Assembly (NCBI GenBank): GCA_017847875.1 | Contig: JAGASN010000005.1 | Span: 1 to 53,743 of the forward strand | Length of the DNA stretch: 53,743 bases | From: Oscillospiraceae bacterium | GTDB lineage: Bacteria; Bacillota; Clostridia; Oscillospirales; Ruminococcaceae | Direction: 5' to 3' | Part shown: positions 41,574-50,658 of the stretch, piece by piece | Position numbering within the stretch: the stretch's first letter is position 1 | Layout of the letters: each line of letters begins with the position of its first letter | Made by a program: the position numbers and the translations under genes | The notes under the pieces: generated by a model | Seen by the model: only the letters and a program-made list of their open reading frames with translations | What the model was told of the DNA's origin: nothing | The model's database searches: none

Positions 41574-41582
41574 GGTGAAAAA

Positions 41583-42719
41583 ATGAAAAAATTTATCTGC
41601 CTTTTGCTTGTTTTTATAATGCTTTTCTGCGGCTGTTCCCGTTGGAAAGTTGAAATTGTTGACCCCACAAAGCCCATCGAAAACGATTCGGAACTTGTTA
41701 TTTCTGAAGAGGAAAAAACAGAGGAGACGGAAGAAAGCATTTTAAGAATAGAAGATTTCAATAAAATAATGGTTTACAGTGATGAAACGCATCGTATAAA
41801 ACATGAGTTTTCTCGTGAAGAACTTTCGGAATGGATTTCTATAATTAAACCTGAAGAATGGATTGAAGTCACTTCTGAAAGAGAAAGCGAGGGAATATAT
41901 AATCCCATCTGTTTGTCCGCATTTAATGAAGCTCTTTATATTTGCAGCAACAGTGCCGGAGAAGAAATAGCGGTAATTATTTTTGGAGAAGATGCGGAAT
42001 CAAGGAAAGAGTTTATTTTGCCGGAAAACACCGTTGCTGCTGCAAAAGATTTTGAAACGAAAATAATAAAAGAAAATCCCAACGTTTTTACTTTTCCGGA
42101 ATGTAATTATGAAATGTCCGTTGGTGCTTTTGAAAAAAGAGAAAACGATGATTATATCTTGTATCTTGATGAGCTTTTGATGTATTGCGATTGGACAGCC
42201 GCAAAAGATGATTTTAATAAACCTTATACCGGTTTTGAAAATTCGAGGGAACTTAACAGTAAAATTCTTTTCAATGTATTTATGTTTGTTTTTGATTATT
42301 GCGGATATAAAACAGACAAAAACCTTACAGATTATGAGTGGTTTGATTCCAACGGTGAAAAATACCACATTCCTATGGACGATATATATACGATCCTTGG
42401 TAAATATTTTTCCAACTATTGGGTAAACATGGAAGAAACATCGGTCAACTATGAACTTGATGAAAATAATAACGTGATTGCAATCGGCGGTGGCTATGGA
42501 ATAACAAGTACACGTTATGACGACAGAAAAGTTGTTTCCGTGATTAATAACGAAGACGGAACATTAACGGCAGTTGTTGAATATCACGTTTATCACATGG
42601 ACGAAAATGACAATATGATTCTTTCGGAAAAACCGGAAAAGCGAAACACTATCGTGTTCCGGCCGGAAACGTTCAGATGTGTGATTTTAAATCACAAAAT
42701 TGAAAGTATAGGTGATTGA
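41583..42719 (+). CDS. Lipoprotein, 378 aa (paralogue 2)
   Basis: Signal peptide MKKFICLLLVFIMLFCGC with lipobox FCGC (Cys18), then RWKVEIVDPTKPIENDSELV. The linker is shorter than in its neighbours. The body (about 60-378) is an unrelated mixed alpha/beta domain with a C-terminal beta-rich stretch (GGGYGITSTRYDD, GTLTAVVEYHVYHMDEND). No family recognised. The first 59 nt of this gene are identical to those of the next gene. GAGGTG is the ribosome binding site. Confidence 0.75.
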   Translation: MKKFICLLLVFIMLFCGCSRWKVEIVDPTKPIENDSELVISEEEKTEETEESILRIEDFNKIMVYSDETHRIKHEFSREELSEWISIIKPEEWIEVTSERESEGIYNPICLSAFNEALYICSNSAGEEIAVIIFGEDAESRKEFILPENTVAAAKDFETKIIKENPNVFTFPECNYEMSVGAFEKRENDDYILYLDELLMYCDWTAAKDDFNKPYTGFENSRELNSKILFNVFMFVFDYCGYKTDKNLTDYEWFDSNGEKYHIPMDDIYTILGKYFSNYWVNMEETSVNYELDENNNVIAIGGGYGITSTRYDDRKVVSVINNEDGTLTAVVEYHVYHMDENDNMILSEKPEKRNTIVFRPETFRCVILNHKIESIGD

Positions 42720-42721
42720 AA

Positions 42722-43993
42722 ATGAAAAAATTTATCTGCCTTTTGCTTGTTTTTATAATGCTTTTCTGCGGCTGTTCCCGCTGGAAGGTCGAAATTGTTG
42801 ACCCGACAAAGCCTATTGAAAACGATTCGGAACTTGTTGCTTCCGAAGATGAACCCGAAGAACCCGAAGAACCCGAAGAAAAAGAAGAGCAGAAAACAGA
42901 AGAGCCGGAAGAAAAATATGAACCAAAACCTGTTGAAACCCGCGAAGCGGAAAGCTTTTTCTATTCCGATGAAGGTTTTGAGGATATGGCGTTTTTCGCA
43001 AGCTGGCTTGGCGCAAAAGACTTTGAAAGCAGCGAGGAAACCGTTGATTCCGGAATGTTCTGGTTCTTTGCAAAGGAATTTTATGAAACAGTCGGCGAGG
43101 AAGCTTTGGATTCGGAAGGCTTTTTCTTCCGAATTCCGGAAAGGCTTGGAAACAGATATCTCATTAAATATTTCGGGGTCGATTATCTTCCGAAAGAAGA
43201 TGACCCGAATTTTGAAAAAGAAACAAACAGCTATAAAATTGCGACCGCAGGCGGCGGTGCGCCCTATGAACTTATCAGCTACGACCACCCGGTAAATATT
43301 GAGGAAAATGAATTTTCCGTAAAAATGCTGATTCTTGAAGGAAAATATGAGGATACATATTATGCCTTTTCCGAAATGGTCTTTGAAGTTCTGGAAGATG
43401 ATGACGGAAAATTCCTTCGCCTTGTTTCGAACAAAGTGAGCGAACATTTTTCAAAAGCGCCTTTTGAAATGCAGGCCCAGTCCCTTGCAAAACAGATGCT
43501 CAAAGTTATGAACAAAGCGGACATCGAAAGCGAAAACATTGAAATTTCGAACCACTTTGCGGCAAATTTCGCAATGCAGGCGGCGGTTTTCGTAAATGCT
43601 TCAAACTGTTTCGATAAAAATTCTCCTTACGTCGGTTCTTTCGGAAAAAGAAGCGGATACAGCTATTATCTGCCGGTTTCTGTAATTGAACAAATTGCTT
43701 TTGAAGTTTTCGGAATCGAAGATTTTCAATATGGATTTAACAGCAATTTTGAATATGATTCCGAAAAAGACGAATATCTTACCGGTTTTGAATGGGGAAT
43801 GGAAGGCGGATATGGCGCAAAAGATATGACAACAACTGTTTCAGGAAACATTTATTCCGTAGAGTTCACCCTCCGTTATGTCGGAGCAAATTCCGAAGGA
43901 AATCCGGAATGGATGGACGGAGAAAAATATATTATGCATTTTGAACTTGTTGGCGGAGAATTTTTGAGATATATCGGCTTTGAAAAAGCCTGA
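42722..43993 (+). CDS. Lipoprotein, 423 aa (paralogue 3)
   Basis: Shares the signal peptide and lipobox of paralogue 2 and the following WKVEIVDPTKPIENDSELV, then has a long Glu/Pro linker (EDEPEEPEEPEEKEEQKTEE). The mature domain contains SYYLPVSVIEQIAFEVFGIE and a C-terminal beta sheet (NIYSVEFTLRYVGANSEGN). It resembles neither neighbour beyond the N terminus. The start codon is 2 bp after the previous stop. The function is unknown, probably at the cell surface. Confidence 0.75.
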   Translation: MKKFICLLLVFIMLFCGCSRWKVEIVDPTKPIENDSELVASEDEPEEPEEPEEKEEQKTEEPEEKYEPKPVETREAESFFYSDEGFEDMAFFASWLGAKDFESSEETVDSGMFWFFAKEFYETVGEEALDSEGFFFRIPERLGNRYLIKYFGVDYLPKEDDPNFEKETNSYKIATAGGGAPYELISYDHPVNIEENEFSVKMLILEGKYEDTYYAFSEMVFEVLEDDDGKFLRLVSNKVSEHFSKAPFEMQAQSLAKQMLKVMNKADIESENIEISNHFAANFAMQAAVFVNASNCFDKNSPYVGSFGKRSGYSYYLPVSVIEQIAFEVFGIEDFQYGFNSNFEYDSEKDEYLTGFEWGMEGGYGAKDMTTTVSGNIYSVEFTLRYVGANSEGNPEWMDGEKYIMHFELVGGEFLRYIGFEKA

Positions 43994-44007
43994 ACGAAGG
44001 TGACGGA

Positions 44008-44142
44008 ATGAAGAAAATAATCTGCTTCGATACCGAAGGAAAAGTTATCGGAAGCAGGGAACTTGTGGTAAAAATTGTTGAGGATAAAATAGACGGCTGG
44101 GGAAGCCGCCGGGAAGATCTCGGCTGTTACGAAAGAGAATAA
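44008..44142 (+). CDS. Small protein, 44 aa
   Basis: ATG 14 bp after the last lipoprotein stop, with GAAGGTGACG upstream. MKKIICFDTEGKVIGSRELV, then VKIVEDKIDGWGSR: a predicted beta-beta-alpha mini-protein. An intrinsic terminator follows at once. No family known. Confidence 0.55.
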   Translation: MKKIICFDTEGKVIGSRELVVKIVEDKIDGWGSRREDLGCYERE

Positions 44143-44148
44143 AAAAAC

Positions 44149-44188
44149 AAAAGCCCCACCCGCAAAAATTTTGCGGGGCGGGGCTTTT
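44149..44188. terminator. Bidirectional intrinsic terminator
   Basis: AAAAGCCCC/GGGGCTTTT with an inner CGCAAAA/TTTTGCG extension, between the convergent small gene and the GH13 gene. Confidence 0.85.
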
Positions 44189-44189
44189 G

Positions 44190-46094
44190 TTATATCATTT
44201 CACATTCAAAAAGGAAGGATTCGCCGGGTTTCAGCGAAAGTTCAATTTCTCCGTCGGGAGTTTCGGAAAATTCAAAATCTTTTCCGAAAACTTCGGTTTT
44301 AAAAGATTTTGCGCCGATAATGCCCAGAGGAAGTTTTATTTTTGTTTCGGTTTCCTCGTTGGAAATAACAGCAACAAAGGCTTCGTCTTTATAAAAACGG
44401 GCAAGGGCAAAAGTTCTTCCTTCGGAACAGATGAATTTCATTCCGCCCCGGCGGAGAACTTCTTTTTCGTTCCGGAGCCTTATGATTTTGCTGTAAAGTT
44501 TATAATTCCTAGTTTTTTCAAAATCCGAATTCCAGGGCATTGGATAGCGGCAGCCTTCCATTGTGGCGGTTATTCCTTCAATTTCCGCTTCGTCGCCGTA
44601 ATAAACGGAAGGAGCGCCGGTGAGCATGAATTGGAAAATAACCGCGCCGCAATATTGCTCAAAGGAGATTTTTTTGTTGTTATGAAGGCGGCCGACATCG
44701 TGGCTGTCGATAAGGTTGAACTGGTTTTCCCACATTGCGAAGGGGAGCTTTGCAAAATGTTCCATAACACGGTTTTTAAGGTCATCGGCAGTCATTTTAT
44801 AAGGAACGCCGCGCAAAAGCGGGTGCCTTGTCATAAAAAGATCCGGTTCGCCGAAAAATTGGCGTATCGGCCTTGCGCAGGCGTAATAGTTCATCGGAGA
44901 ATCCCATTGGTCGCCCTGAAGATGTTCCGGGCAATCGCCCCAATCTTCCGCAAGGATATATGCTTTCGGGTTTTCTGCTTTTATTGAGGAACAGATTTCC
45001 GGCCAAAGTTCCTTATCAAGCTGGGTTTTTCCGTTGCGGGCAAAAACATCCGCAACGTCAAAGCGCCAGCCGTCTATATTATAGGGCGGGTTGAGCCATT
45101 TTTTGAGCACAGAATCCTTTGCACGATAAATTTTATCCCGAAGGGTTTTTGAAGTGTAATTGAGGGTGGGCATTGTTTCAACATTAAACCAGCCGAGATA
45201 GCTGTTGTTTTCGCCGAAGAAATAGTATCCGCGTTCTTCCGATTCGGGATTGTTATATGCGCCGACGCTTTTCGGGAACCAGGCGCAGTCGCGGTTGAAC
45301 CACTTGTGGTCGGTTCCGGTATGGTTTATGGAAATATCGAGAATGAGCTTCATTCCGTTTTTATGCAGTTCCGTGCTCAGCTTTTCAAGAGCTTCGTCGC
45401 CGCCGAAATGGGGATCAACATGGAAATAATCCAGGCAGTCATATTTATGGACGGAAGGCGCGACGAAAATTGGATTGAGATAAAGAGCGGTTATTCCGAG
45501 CTTTTTGAGATAGGGGATTTTTTGAATTATGCCCTCGAGGTCACCGCCGTAAAAATCGAGGCAATGTCCGTGCTCATAATCAAGAGGAGTTTCCTCCCAT
45601 TTTTCGATTTTTATTGTTTCAAAACCGTTTTGAGCATATTCACCGGTTTTTACGTCGTTTTTTGGGTTTCCGTTACAAAAACGCTCCGGAAAAATCTGAT
45701 AAAAGACGGAATCCTTTACCCATTCCGGCTGCTCATAGTCCGTAAGGATCACAAAATCATAGGTATGGTCGGGAATATAGGTTGTAATTCCGTTTTGAGT
45801 ATAGTAATAAATTATGTCGTCGCAGACGATATAGAACTGATATTGAAGCCGATTTTCGGAAATTTCGAGTTCCGCTTCGTAATAAACAAGGCCATGTTCG
45901 GTTTTGAGCACGGACATTTCTTCGAAATGCTCAATTCCGTCGGGAAAGGAAAGAATGAGCACGTGTTTTACCGAAGGATTTTTCGCCATTCGAAGCCGGA
46001 CTTTTATTTTATCGCCGATTTTTGGCGAAGGGTTGCTCAGAAAATCATCTGTTCCGTCGCTGTGGATACTTAAAAGCCAATTTTTTGTTTTCAT
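44190..46094 (-). CDS. GH13 alpha-glucan hydrolase (neopullulanase/cyclomaltodextrinase type)
   Basis: The 634-aa enzyme has an N-terminal beta-sandwich (1-120) and a TIM-barrel catalytic domain. Region I reads ILDISINHTG, region II GWRFDVAD (nucleophile Asp346), region III ILAEDWGD (acid/base Glu383) and region IV LIDSHDVGR (Asp466). A C-terminal beta domain ends the protein. With no signal peptide it should work in the cytoplasm on imported maltodextrins, cyclodextrins or pullulan fragments. FYQIFPERFCNGNP and the N domain fit the GH13_20-like subgroup. It is not in an operon; no transporter is next to it. Confidence 0.92.
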   Translation of the reverse strand: MKTKNWLLSIHSDGTDDFLSNPSPKIGDKIKVRLRMAKNPSVKHVLILSFPDGIEHFEEMSVLKTEHGLVYYEAELEISENRLQYQFYIVCDDIIYYYTQNGITTYIPDHTYDFVILTDYEQPEWVKDSVFYQIFPERFCNGNPKNDVKTGEYAQNGFETIKIEKWEETPLDYEHGHCLDFYGGDLEGIIQKIPYLKKLGITALYLNPIFVAPSVHKYDCLDYFHVDPHFGGDEALEKLSTELHKNGMKLILDISINHTGTDHKWFNRDCAWFPKSVGAYNNPESEERGYYFFGENNSYLGWFNVETMPTLNYTSKTLRDKIYRAKDSVLKKWLNPPYNIDGWRFDVADVFARNGKTQLDKELWPEICSSIKAENPKAYILAEDWGDCPEHLQGDQWDSPMNYYACARPIRQFFGEPDLFMTRHPLLRGVPYKMTADDLKNRVMEHFAKLPFAMWENQFNLIDSHDVGRLHNNKKISFEQYCGAVIFQFMLTGAPSVYYGDEAEIEGITATMEGCRYPMPWNSDFEKTRNYKLYSKIIRLRNEKEVLRRGGMKFICSEGRTFALARFYKDEAFVAVISNEETETKIKLPLGIIGAKSFKTEVFGKDFEFSETPDGEIELSLKPGESFLFECEMI

Positions 46095-46165
46095 AAAAAC
46101 CGCCTTTTTAAAAAATTTTTATAAAAACATTAAAACATATTTCGGGAGGATTGGCAAGGGAATAT

Positions 46166-47035
46166 TTATTCTTCAAATTCCGCCTTATGTTCCATGAAAA
46201 AATCGAAAAACATTCTTACGTTGGGAAGTTCGGTCCATTTTCTTTCGCAAACCGGTTTTGAATCGAGGTCATAGATTTTTGCCCCGGGAATTGAAAGAAA
46301 AACCGGCGAATGGCTTGCGATTATGAATTGACAGCCGAAAAACCTTGCGGAATCCGAAACATATTCCATAAGTTCCTTCTGAAGCGGAAGAGCAAGGCTG
46401 TTTTCCGGTTCATCAAGAAGATAAACAGCATCGGAAGTTATTCTTTCGGTGAAAAACTTAAGGGCGCTTTCGCCGTTTGAAAACATATCGACGTTTTTCA
46501 TAAGGCGCTTGTTGACAAAATTTGATTGGGTGTTGCGTTTTCGTTTTGCGTCAATAATTTCCTTCATGTTTTCATAATCTTCCATTCCGCCGAAACGATA
46601 GGGCGTTGTTCTTTTTTCGGTGAATTCATCGAAAAGTTCGAGCCTTCGTTTATCAATTCCGTTATTAAGACAGCGGACGTTGAGAAGATAATCAAAAACG
46701 TCGTCACTTGTTAAAATCTGGCTGTTTTGCGGAATTTCCGCTTTTGAAAACATGCTGCAATATCCGAGATAATTTTCAAAAAAAGCGCCGCCGGAAAAAG
46801 GGGAATGGCGGGTTATTCCGGCGGATTCCGCAATAAGATTGAGAACGGTGGATTTTCCGGAACCGTTTCCGCCATAGAAAATCGTTACCGGAGAAAAATC
46901 TATCCGCGAAAAATTCTTTTCCGGGAAAATTTTAAAAGGATAATAACCGCTGTAGCAGGTTCGGCGCTGGTTCAAGATAAAATCCGCTTCATCAGCGGCG
47001 GAAGCAAATTCGAAGGAATTTATATATAATGACAA
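46166..47035 (-). CDS. SMC/RecF-like AAA ATPase
   Basis: The 289-aa protein is a compact ABC-type ATPase of the AAA_21/AAA_23 group: Walker A GGNGSGKST (about 55-63), a signature-like FSNGESALKF, Walker B VYLLDEPENSLAL and a switch His in IIASHSPVFL. The start appears to be TTG after AAAGGCGGTG, because no ATG lies in frame nearby. Such stand-alone ATPases occur in defence pairs (for example with nucleases) and as DNA-repair relatives. Here no partner gene is adjacent, so I leave the role open. Confidence 0.8.
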   Translation of the reverse strand: MSLYINSFEFASAADEADFILNQRRTCYSGYYPFKIFPEKNFSRIDFSPVTIFYGGNGSGKSTVLNLIAESAGITRHSPFSGGAFFENYLGYCSMFSKAEIPQNSQILTSDDVFDYLLNVRCLNNGIDKRRLELFDEFTEKRTTPYRFGGMEDYENMKEIIDAKRKRNTQSNFVNKRLMKNVDMFSNGESALKFFTERITSDAVYLLDEPENSLALPLQKELMEYVSDSARFFGCQFIIASHSPVFLSIPGAKIYDLDSKPVCERKWTELPNVRMFFDFFMEHKAEFEE

Positions 47036-47144
47036 AAAAACACCGCCTTTCTCTGCTTTCTATTAAAGCACAAAAAGGCGGCGTTTCAACCTTTTGGTAA
47101 ATTGTTGGTGCGTTTTTGGCGGACAAAAACACACCAATGGAAAA

Positions 47145-48833
47145 TTATTTATCCATTCCGCAGGGGAAGGAAGATTCGATAAGGGCTTTATCGTTCATAA
47201 CCGCATCATAAAAACGGAAACCGCCGGCAAAGTTATAGGCGGTGAAACCGTTTCCTTCAAGGATACGGCTTGCGATATAGCTTCTTAAGCCGCTCTGGCA
47301 GATTACGTAAACGGGCTTTCCGGGTTCAATTTCAGAAAGGCGTTCACGGAGTTCATCAACCGGAATGTTTTTGAAGCCTTCGATATGGCCGCGGTTATAT
47401 TCGCCGACGGTTCTTGTATCGAGAAGGGTGCAGGCGGTTTTCGGAAGCTTTTCAAGATCGGGAATGAACCACTGTTTAAGGGTTCCGTTCGCAACATTGT
47501 CTATCATGAATCCCGCCATATTGACCGGATCTTTTGCGGAAGAATAAGGCGGAGCATAGGAAAGTTCCAGTTCCTTGAGTTCGGTAGCTTTCATTTTTGC
47601 CTTCATGGCGGTTGCGATAACGTCGATTCGCTTATCGACGCCGTCATAACCGATAATTTGCGCGCCGAGAATACGGAAGGATTTTTTCTCGAAAAGGACC
47701 TTCATGGTCATAACTTTTCCGCCGGGATAATAACCCGCATGGCTCATCGGCGAGAGAATTACTTTATCAAAATCGATTCCGGCGGCTTTTGCGGATTTTT
47801 CATTTATTCCGACGGAAGCGGCGGTCAGGCCGAAAACTTTTATTACGGAAGTTCCGAGAGCGCCGTTATAAACGCTGTTTTTGATTTTGCAGATATTATC
47901 CGCGGCAATTCTTGCCTGTTTGTTCGCGGGACCCGCAAGGGAAACAAGGGAATCTTCCCCGGTCACGGAATTTTTAACCTGGACAGCGTCGCCCACGGCA
48001 TAGATATCGGGAACGGAAGTTTCCATTTTTTCGTTTACTATTATGCTTCCGCGGATTCCGGTACGAAGTCCGGCTTTTTTTGCAAGGGAATTTTCCGGGG
48101 AAACCCCGATTGCAAGGGCGGCCATATCCGCATGGATTTTTCCGCCTTTGAGGAGGATATCAATTCCGTTTTCGTTTTCGGAAAAAGCTTCTACAGCCGA
48201 ACCGAGAAGAAGATTTATTCCGTTTCTGCGGATTTCGGAATGGATGAAAGCCGCCATATCGGAATCGAAGGGAGAAAGAAGCTGTTTTGCGCTTTCGATA
48301 AGGGTGACTTCCATTCCGAGGTTTTTGAGATTTTCCGCAAGTTCAACACCGACAAAACCTCCGCCGATTACCGCGGCGGATTTTGGTTTTTCGGAATTTG
48401 CAAAATCCTTGATCCGGAAGGTGTCTTCAACGGTACGGAGAGTAAAAATTCTTTCGGAATTTACTCCCGGTATTGGCGGAACGGAAGGTTTTGCGCCCGG
48501 AGCAAGAAGAAGCTTATCATATTTTTCCTCAAAGATGTTTCCGTTTTCAAGATTTTTTACGGAAACGGTTTTTGCGCTTGGGTTTATGTCGATAACTTCG
48601 TGGCGGGTTTTCATTTCCACCCGGAAACGGCGGAGAAAACTTTCGGGAGTCTGGAGAGTGAGTTCGGAAGGATCGGTGATAACGTCGCCGATATAATAGG
48701 GAAGTCCGCAGTTTGCATAGGAAACATATCCGCTTCGTTCGAAGACCTTTATCTCCGCTTTTTCATCAAGGCGGCGAATTCTTGCGGCGGCGGTGGCTCC
48801 GCCGGCAACTCCTCCGACAATTATAACTTTCAT
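47145..48833 (-). CDS. CoA-disulfide reductase with C-terminal rhodanese domain
   Basis: The 562-aa protein is a class III flavin disulfide reductase: FAD loop VGGVAGGATAAARIR, the single redox Cys42 (YANCGLPYYIG), NADH loop VIGGGFVGVELAEN (about 154-167) and DIYAVGDAVQV. A rhodanese domain (about 465-555) follows, with active-site Cys512 (VICQSGLRS). CoADR-RHD fusions reduce CoA disulfides or CoA persulfides and polysulfides. The neighbours (thioredoxin-fold protein, cysteine desulfidase) fit thiol and sulfane-sulfur handling. Confidence 0.9.
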   Translation of the reverse strand: MKVIIVGGVAGGATAAARIRRLDEKAEIKVFERSGYVSYANCGLPYYIGDVITDPSELTLQTPESFLRRFRVEMKTRHEVIDINPSAKTVSVKNLENGNIFEEKYDKLLLAPGAKPSVPPIPGVNSERIFTLRTVEDTFRIKDFANSEKPKSAAVIGGGFVGVELAENLKNLGMEVTLIESAKQLLSPFDSDMAAFIHSEIRRNGINLLLGSAVEAFSENENGIDILLKGGKIHADMAALAIGVSPENSLAKKAGLRTGIRGSIIVNEKMETSVPDIYAVGDAVQVKNSVTGEDSLVSLAGPANKQARIAADNICKIKNSVYNGALGTSVIKVFGLTAASVGINEKSAKAAGIDFDKVILSPMSHAGYYPGGKVMTMKVLFEKKSFRILGAQIIGYDGVDKRIDVIATAMKAKMKATELKELELSYAPPYSSAKDPVNMAGFMIDNVANGTLKQWFIPDLEKLPKTACTLLDTRTVGEYNRGHIEGFKNIPVDELRERLSEIEPGKPVYVICQSGLRSYIASRILEGNGFTAYNFAGGFRFYDAVMNDKALIESSFPCGMDK

Positions 48834-48883
48834 AATTTTTCTCTCCTTCCGGATAAATTTATAAATTCATATTACACCATAAA

Positions 48884-49183
48884 TCAAAGAATCGCAAGTA
48901 TGCTTGCTTTTATTCCTGTTTCAATGGTGCGGGAAATTATCTTTCCGTTCTTGAAAAGGGCCATTGAGGGAACGTGTTTTATATTAAGTTCCGCGGAAAG
49001 TTCCGGGGAATCGTGGGCGTTCATACGGACAACCTTTATATCTTCCCTTTCGGAAGCGATTTCCTCCGCAAGATTTTTGGAATTTCTTCCGCTCCAGGGT
49101 GCCCAGATATCCAGAAGGACGGGTTTTTCGGATTCAAGAACTTCTTTTTTAAAGCTGTGTTTGTTTATATTGATAACGGACAT
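48884..49183 (-). CDS. Thioredoxin-fold protein lacking the redox cysteines
   Basis: The 99-aa protein has a thioredoxin core (VLLDIWAPWSGRNSKNLAEE, then VVRMNAHDSPELSAELNIKH, VPSMALFKNG with the cis-Pro). The active site normally WCGPC reads WSGRN, so both cysteines are gone and dithiol chemistry is impossible. It is followed after 50 bp by the CoADR-rhodanese gene on the same strand. It may act as a binding or chaperone partner, or bind a glutathione-like cofactor differently. The sequence is otherwise of good quality and in frame. Confidence 0.82.
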   Translation of the reverse strand: MSVININKHSFKKEVLESEKPVLLDIWAPWSGRNSKNLAEEIASEREDIKVVRMNAHDSPELSAELNIKHVPSMALFKNGKIISRTIETGIKASILAIL

Positions 49184-49278
49184 TGATGAGTCCTCCTTTA
49201 TAATTTATTTGATTTTATTATATCCGGAGCGGGAAGATTTTTCCGTGATTTTGTCACAAAGCAAAAATTTTTATTTTC

Positions 49279-49307
49279 TTGCAAAAATTTATTTTAAGGA
49301 TTATTAT
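49279..49307 (+). promoter_or_regulatory. Promoter of the cysteine desulfidase gene
   Basis: TTGCAA (49279-49284) and TATTAT (49302-49307), 17 bp apart, 36 bp before the ATG. Confidence 0.5.
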
Positions 49308-49343
49308 ATAGTCAGAATTTGTTTTCCGGAGGCGGTTTTCCAG

Positions 49344-50615
49344 ATGCTTTGCAAAAAAATTGAGAAGGATTTTTTGGATATTCTTGAAGAAGAACTTATT
49401 CCCGCAATGGGCTGTACGGAACCCATTGCCCTTGCTTTTGCCGCCGCAAAAGCGAGAGAAGTTCTTGGTTCTGTTCCGGGAAAAATCGTTGCAAAATGCA
49501 GCGGAAATATAATCAAAAACGTCCGCTGCGTAAGTATTCCCAATTCCGGAGGAATGACCGGAATTGAAGCCGCCTGCGTTCTCGGCGCACTTTGCGGAGA
49601 TGTTTCCAGAGAGATGGAAGTTCTTGAGGCGGTCACTCCGGAAGGACTTTCCGAATCGGTTGAATTTATTGAAAGCGGAAACTGCATTGTTGAATATCTG
49701 GAATCTCCGATTCCGCTCCATTTTATAATTCATCTTGAAAACGGAGAAGAAAGCGCGGAGGTTGAAGTTCGCCACAGCCACACGAACATTGTAAGAATTT
49801 CGAAAAACGGCGAAACTCTTTTTGCAACGGAAGATTTCGGCGAAGCAACCGCCATTGCCGAAAGAGGCGAGCTTTCCGTCGAAAATATTTTTGATTTTGC
49901 AAACGAAGTTGAACTTTCGAAAATTGAAAAATTTGCAAGGCGCCAGATCGAATGCAACATGGCTATTGCAAATGTCGGAATGGAAGGGAATTTCGGAATC
50001 GGCATCGGAAAAGAGATGCTTGAAATGAACCCGGGTTCCGTTTTCACAAAGATGAAGGCTTTTGCCGCGGCGGGTTCAGAAGCAAGAATGTGCGGCTGCA
50101 ATATGCCGGTAATCATCACTTCCGGAAGCGGAAACCAGGGAATTGCTTCCTCCGTTCCGGTTATTGTTTATGCAAGGGAAAAGAATCTTCCGGAAGAAAA
50201 AATGTTCCGCGCCCTTGCTTTTTCAAGCCTTCTTACCGTTTTCCAAAAGGAATATATCGGAAAACTTTCCGCTTTTTGCGGTGCTGTTTCCGCAAGCTGT
50301 GCCGCAGGCGCTGCAATTACTTATATTGACGGCGGAACGGTTGAGCAGATTAAAAATACCATTGACAACACCCTTGCGGATATTCCGGGAATTATCTGCG
50401 ACGGAGCAAAATCTTCCTGCGCGGCAAAAATCGCTTCCGCCCTTGATGCGGCGCTTTTTGCCCACGTTCTTGCGATGAAGGGAAAAGTTTATGAGGCGAA
50501 CACCGGAATTATCCAGAGCGATGCCGGAAAGACAATCCGAAGCGTCGGACACATCGGAAAAGTGGGAATGAAGCAGACGGATTCGGAAATTGTTAAAATG
50601 ATGATAGATAAATAA
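49344..50615 (+). CDS. L-cysteine desulfidase, CyuA/YhaM (UPF0597) family
   Basis: The 423-aa protein has the family core IPAMGCTEPIALAFA (Cys24), NIIKNVRCVSIPNSGGMTGI, AIANVGMEGNFGIGIG, SGSGNQGIASSVP and a C-terminal GMKQTDSEIVKMM. Relatives are serine-dehydratase-alpha-like proteins that bind an iron-sulfur cluster and break cysteine into pyruvate, ammonia and sulfide. Conserved cysteines in MCGCNMPV and elsewhere fit cluster binding. The ATG follows CCGGAGG at 11 nt. It lies beside an AEC transporter gene and opposite the thiol genes, which suggests use of cysteine as a sulfur and carbon source. Confidence 0.88.
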   Translation: MLCKKIEKDFLDILEEELIPAMGCTEPIALAFAAAKAREVLGSVPGKIVAKCSGNIIKNVRCVSIPNSGGMTGIEAACVLGALCGDVSREMEVLEAVTPEGLSESVEFIESGNCIVEYLESPIPLHFIIHLENGEESAEVEVRHSHTNIVRISKNGETLFATEDFGEATAIAERGELSVENIFDFANEVELSKIEKFARRQIECNMAIANVGMEGNFGIGIGKEMLEMNPGSVFTKMKAFAAAGSEARMCGCNMPVIITSGSGNQGIASSVPVIVYAREKNLPEEKMFRALAFSSLLTVFQKEYIGKLSAFCGAVSASCAAGAAITYIDGGTVEQIKNTIDNTLADIPGIICDGAKSSCAAKIASALDAALFAHVLAMKGKVYEANTGIIQSDAGKTIRSVGHIGKVGMKQTDSEIVKMMIDK

Positions 50616-50644
50616 AAAAATGCGCCTTTTAAGGGCGCATTTTT
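50615..50644 (+). terminator. Intrinsic terminator
   Basis: ATGCGCC/GGGCGCAT stem in A- and T-runs, between the desulfidase and AEC genes. It may be partial, since the AEC gene starts 15 bp later. Confidence 0.75.
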
Positions 50645-50658
50645 AAAGGGAGCATTAT

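Noticed and set aside
47385..49343. Long N-terminal extension of the cysteine desulfidase frame
   Set aside because: It runs opposite the CoADR-rhodanese and thioredoxin-like genes and through the intergenic region; the true start is the ATG at 49344.
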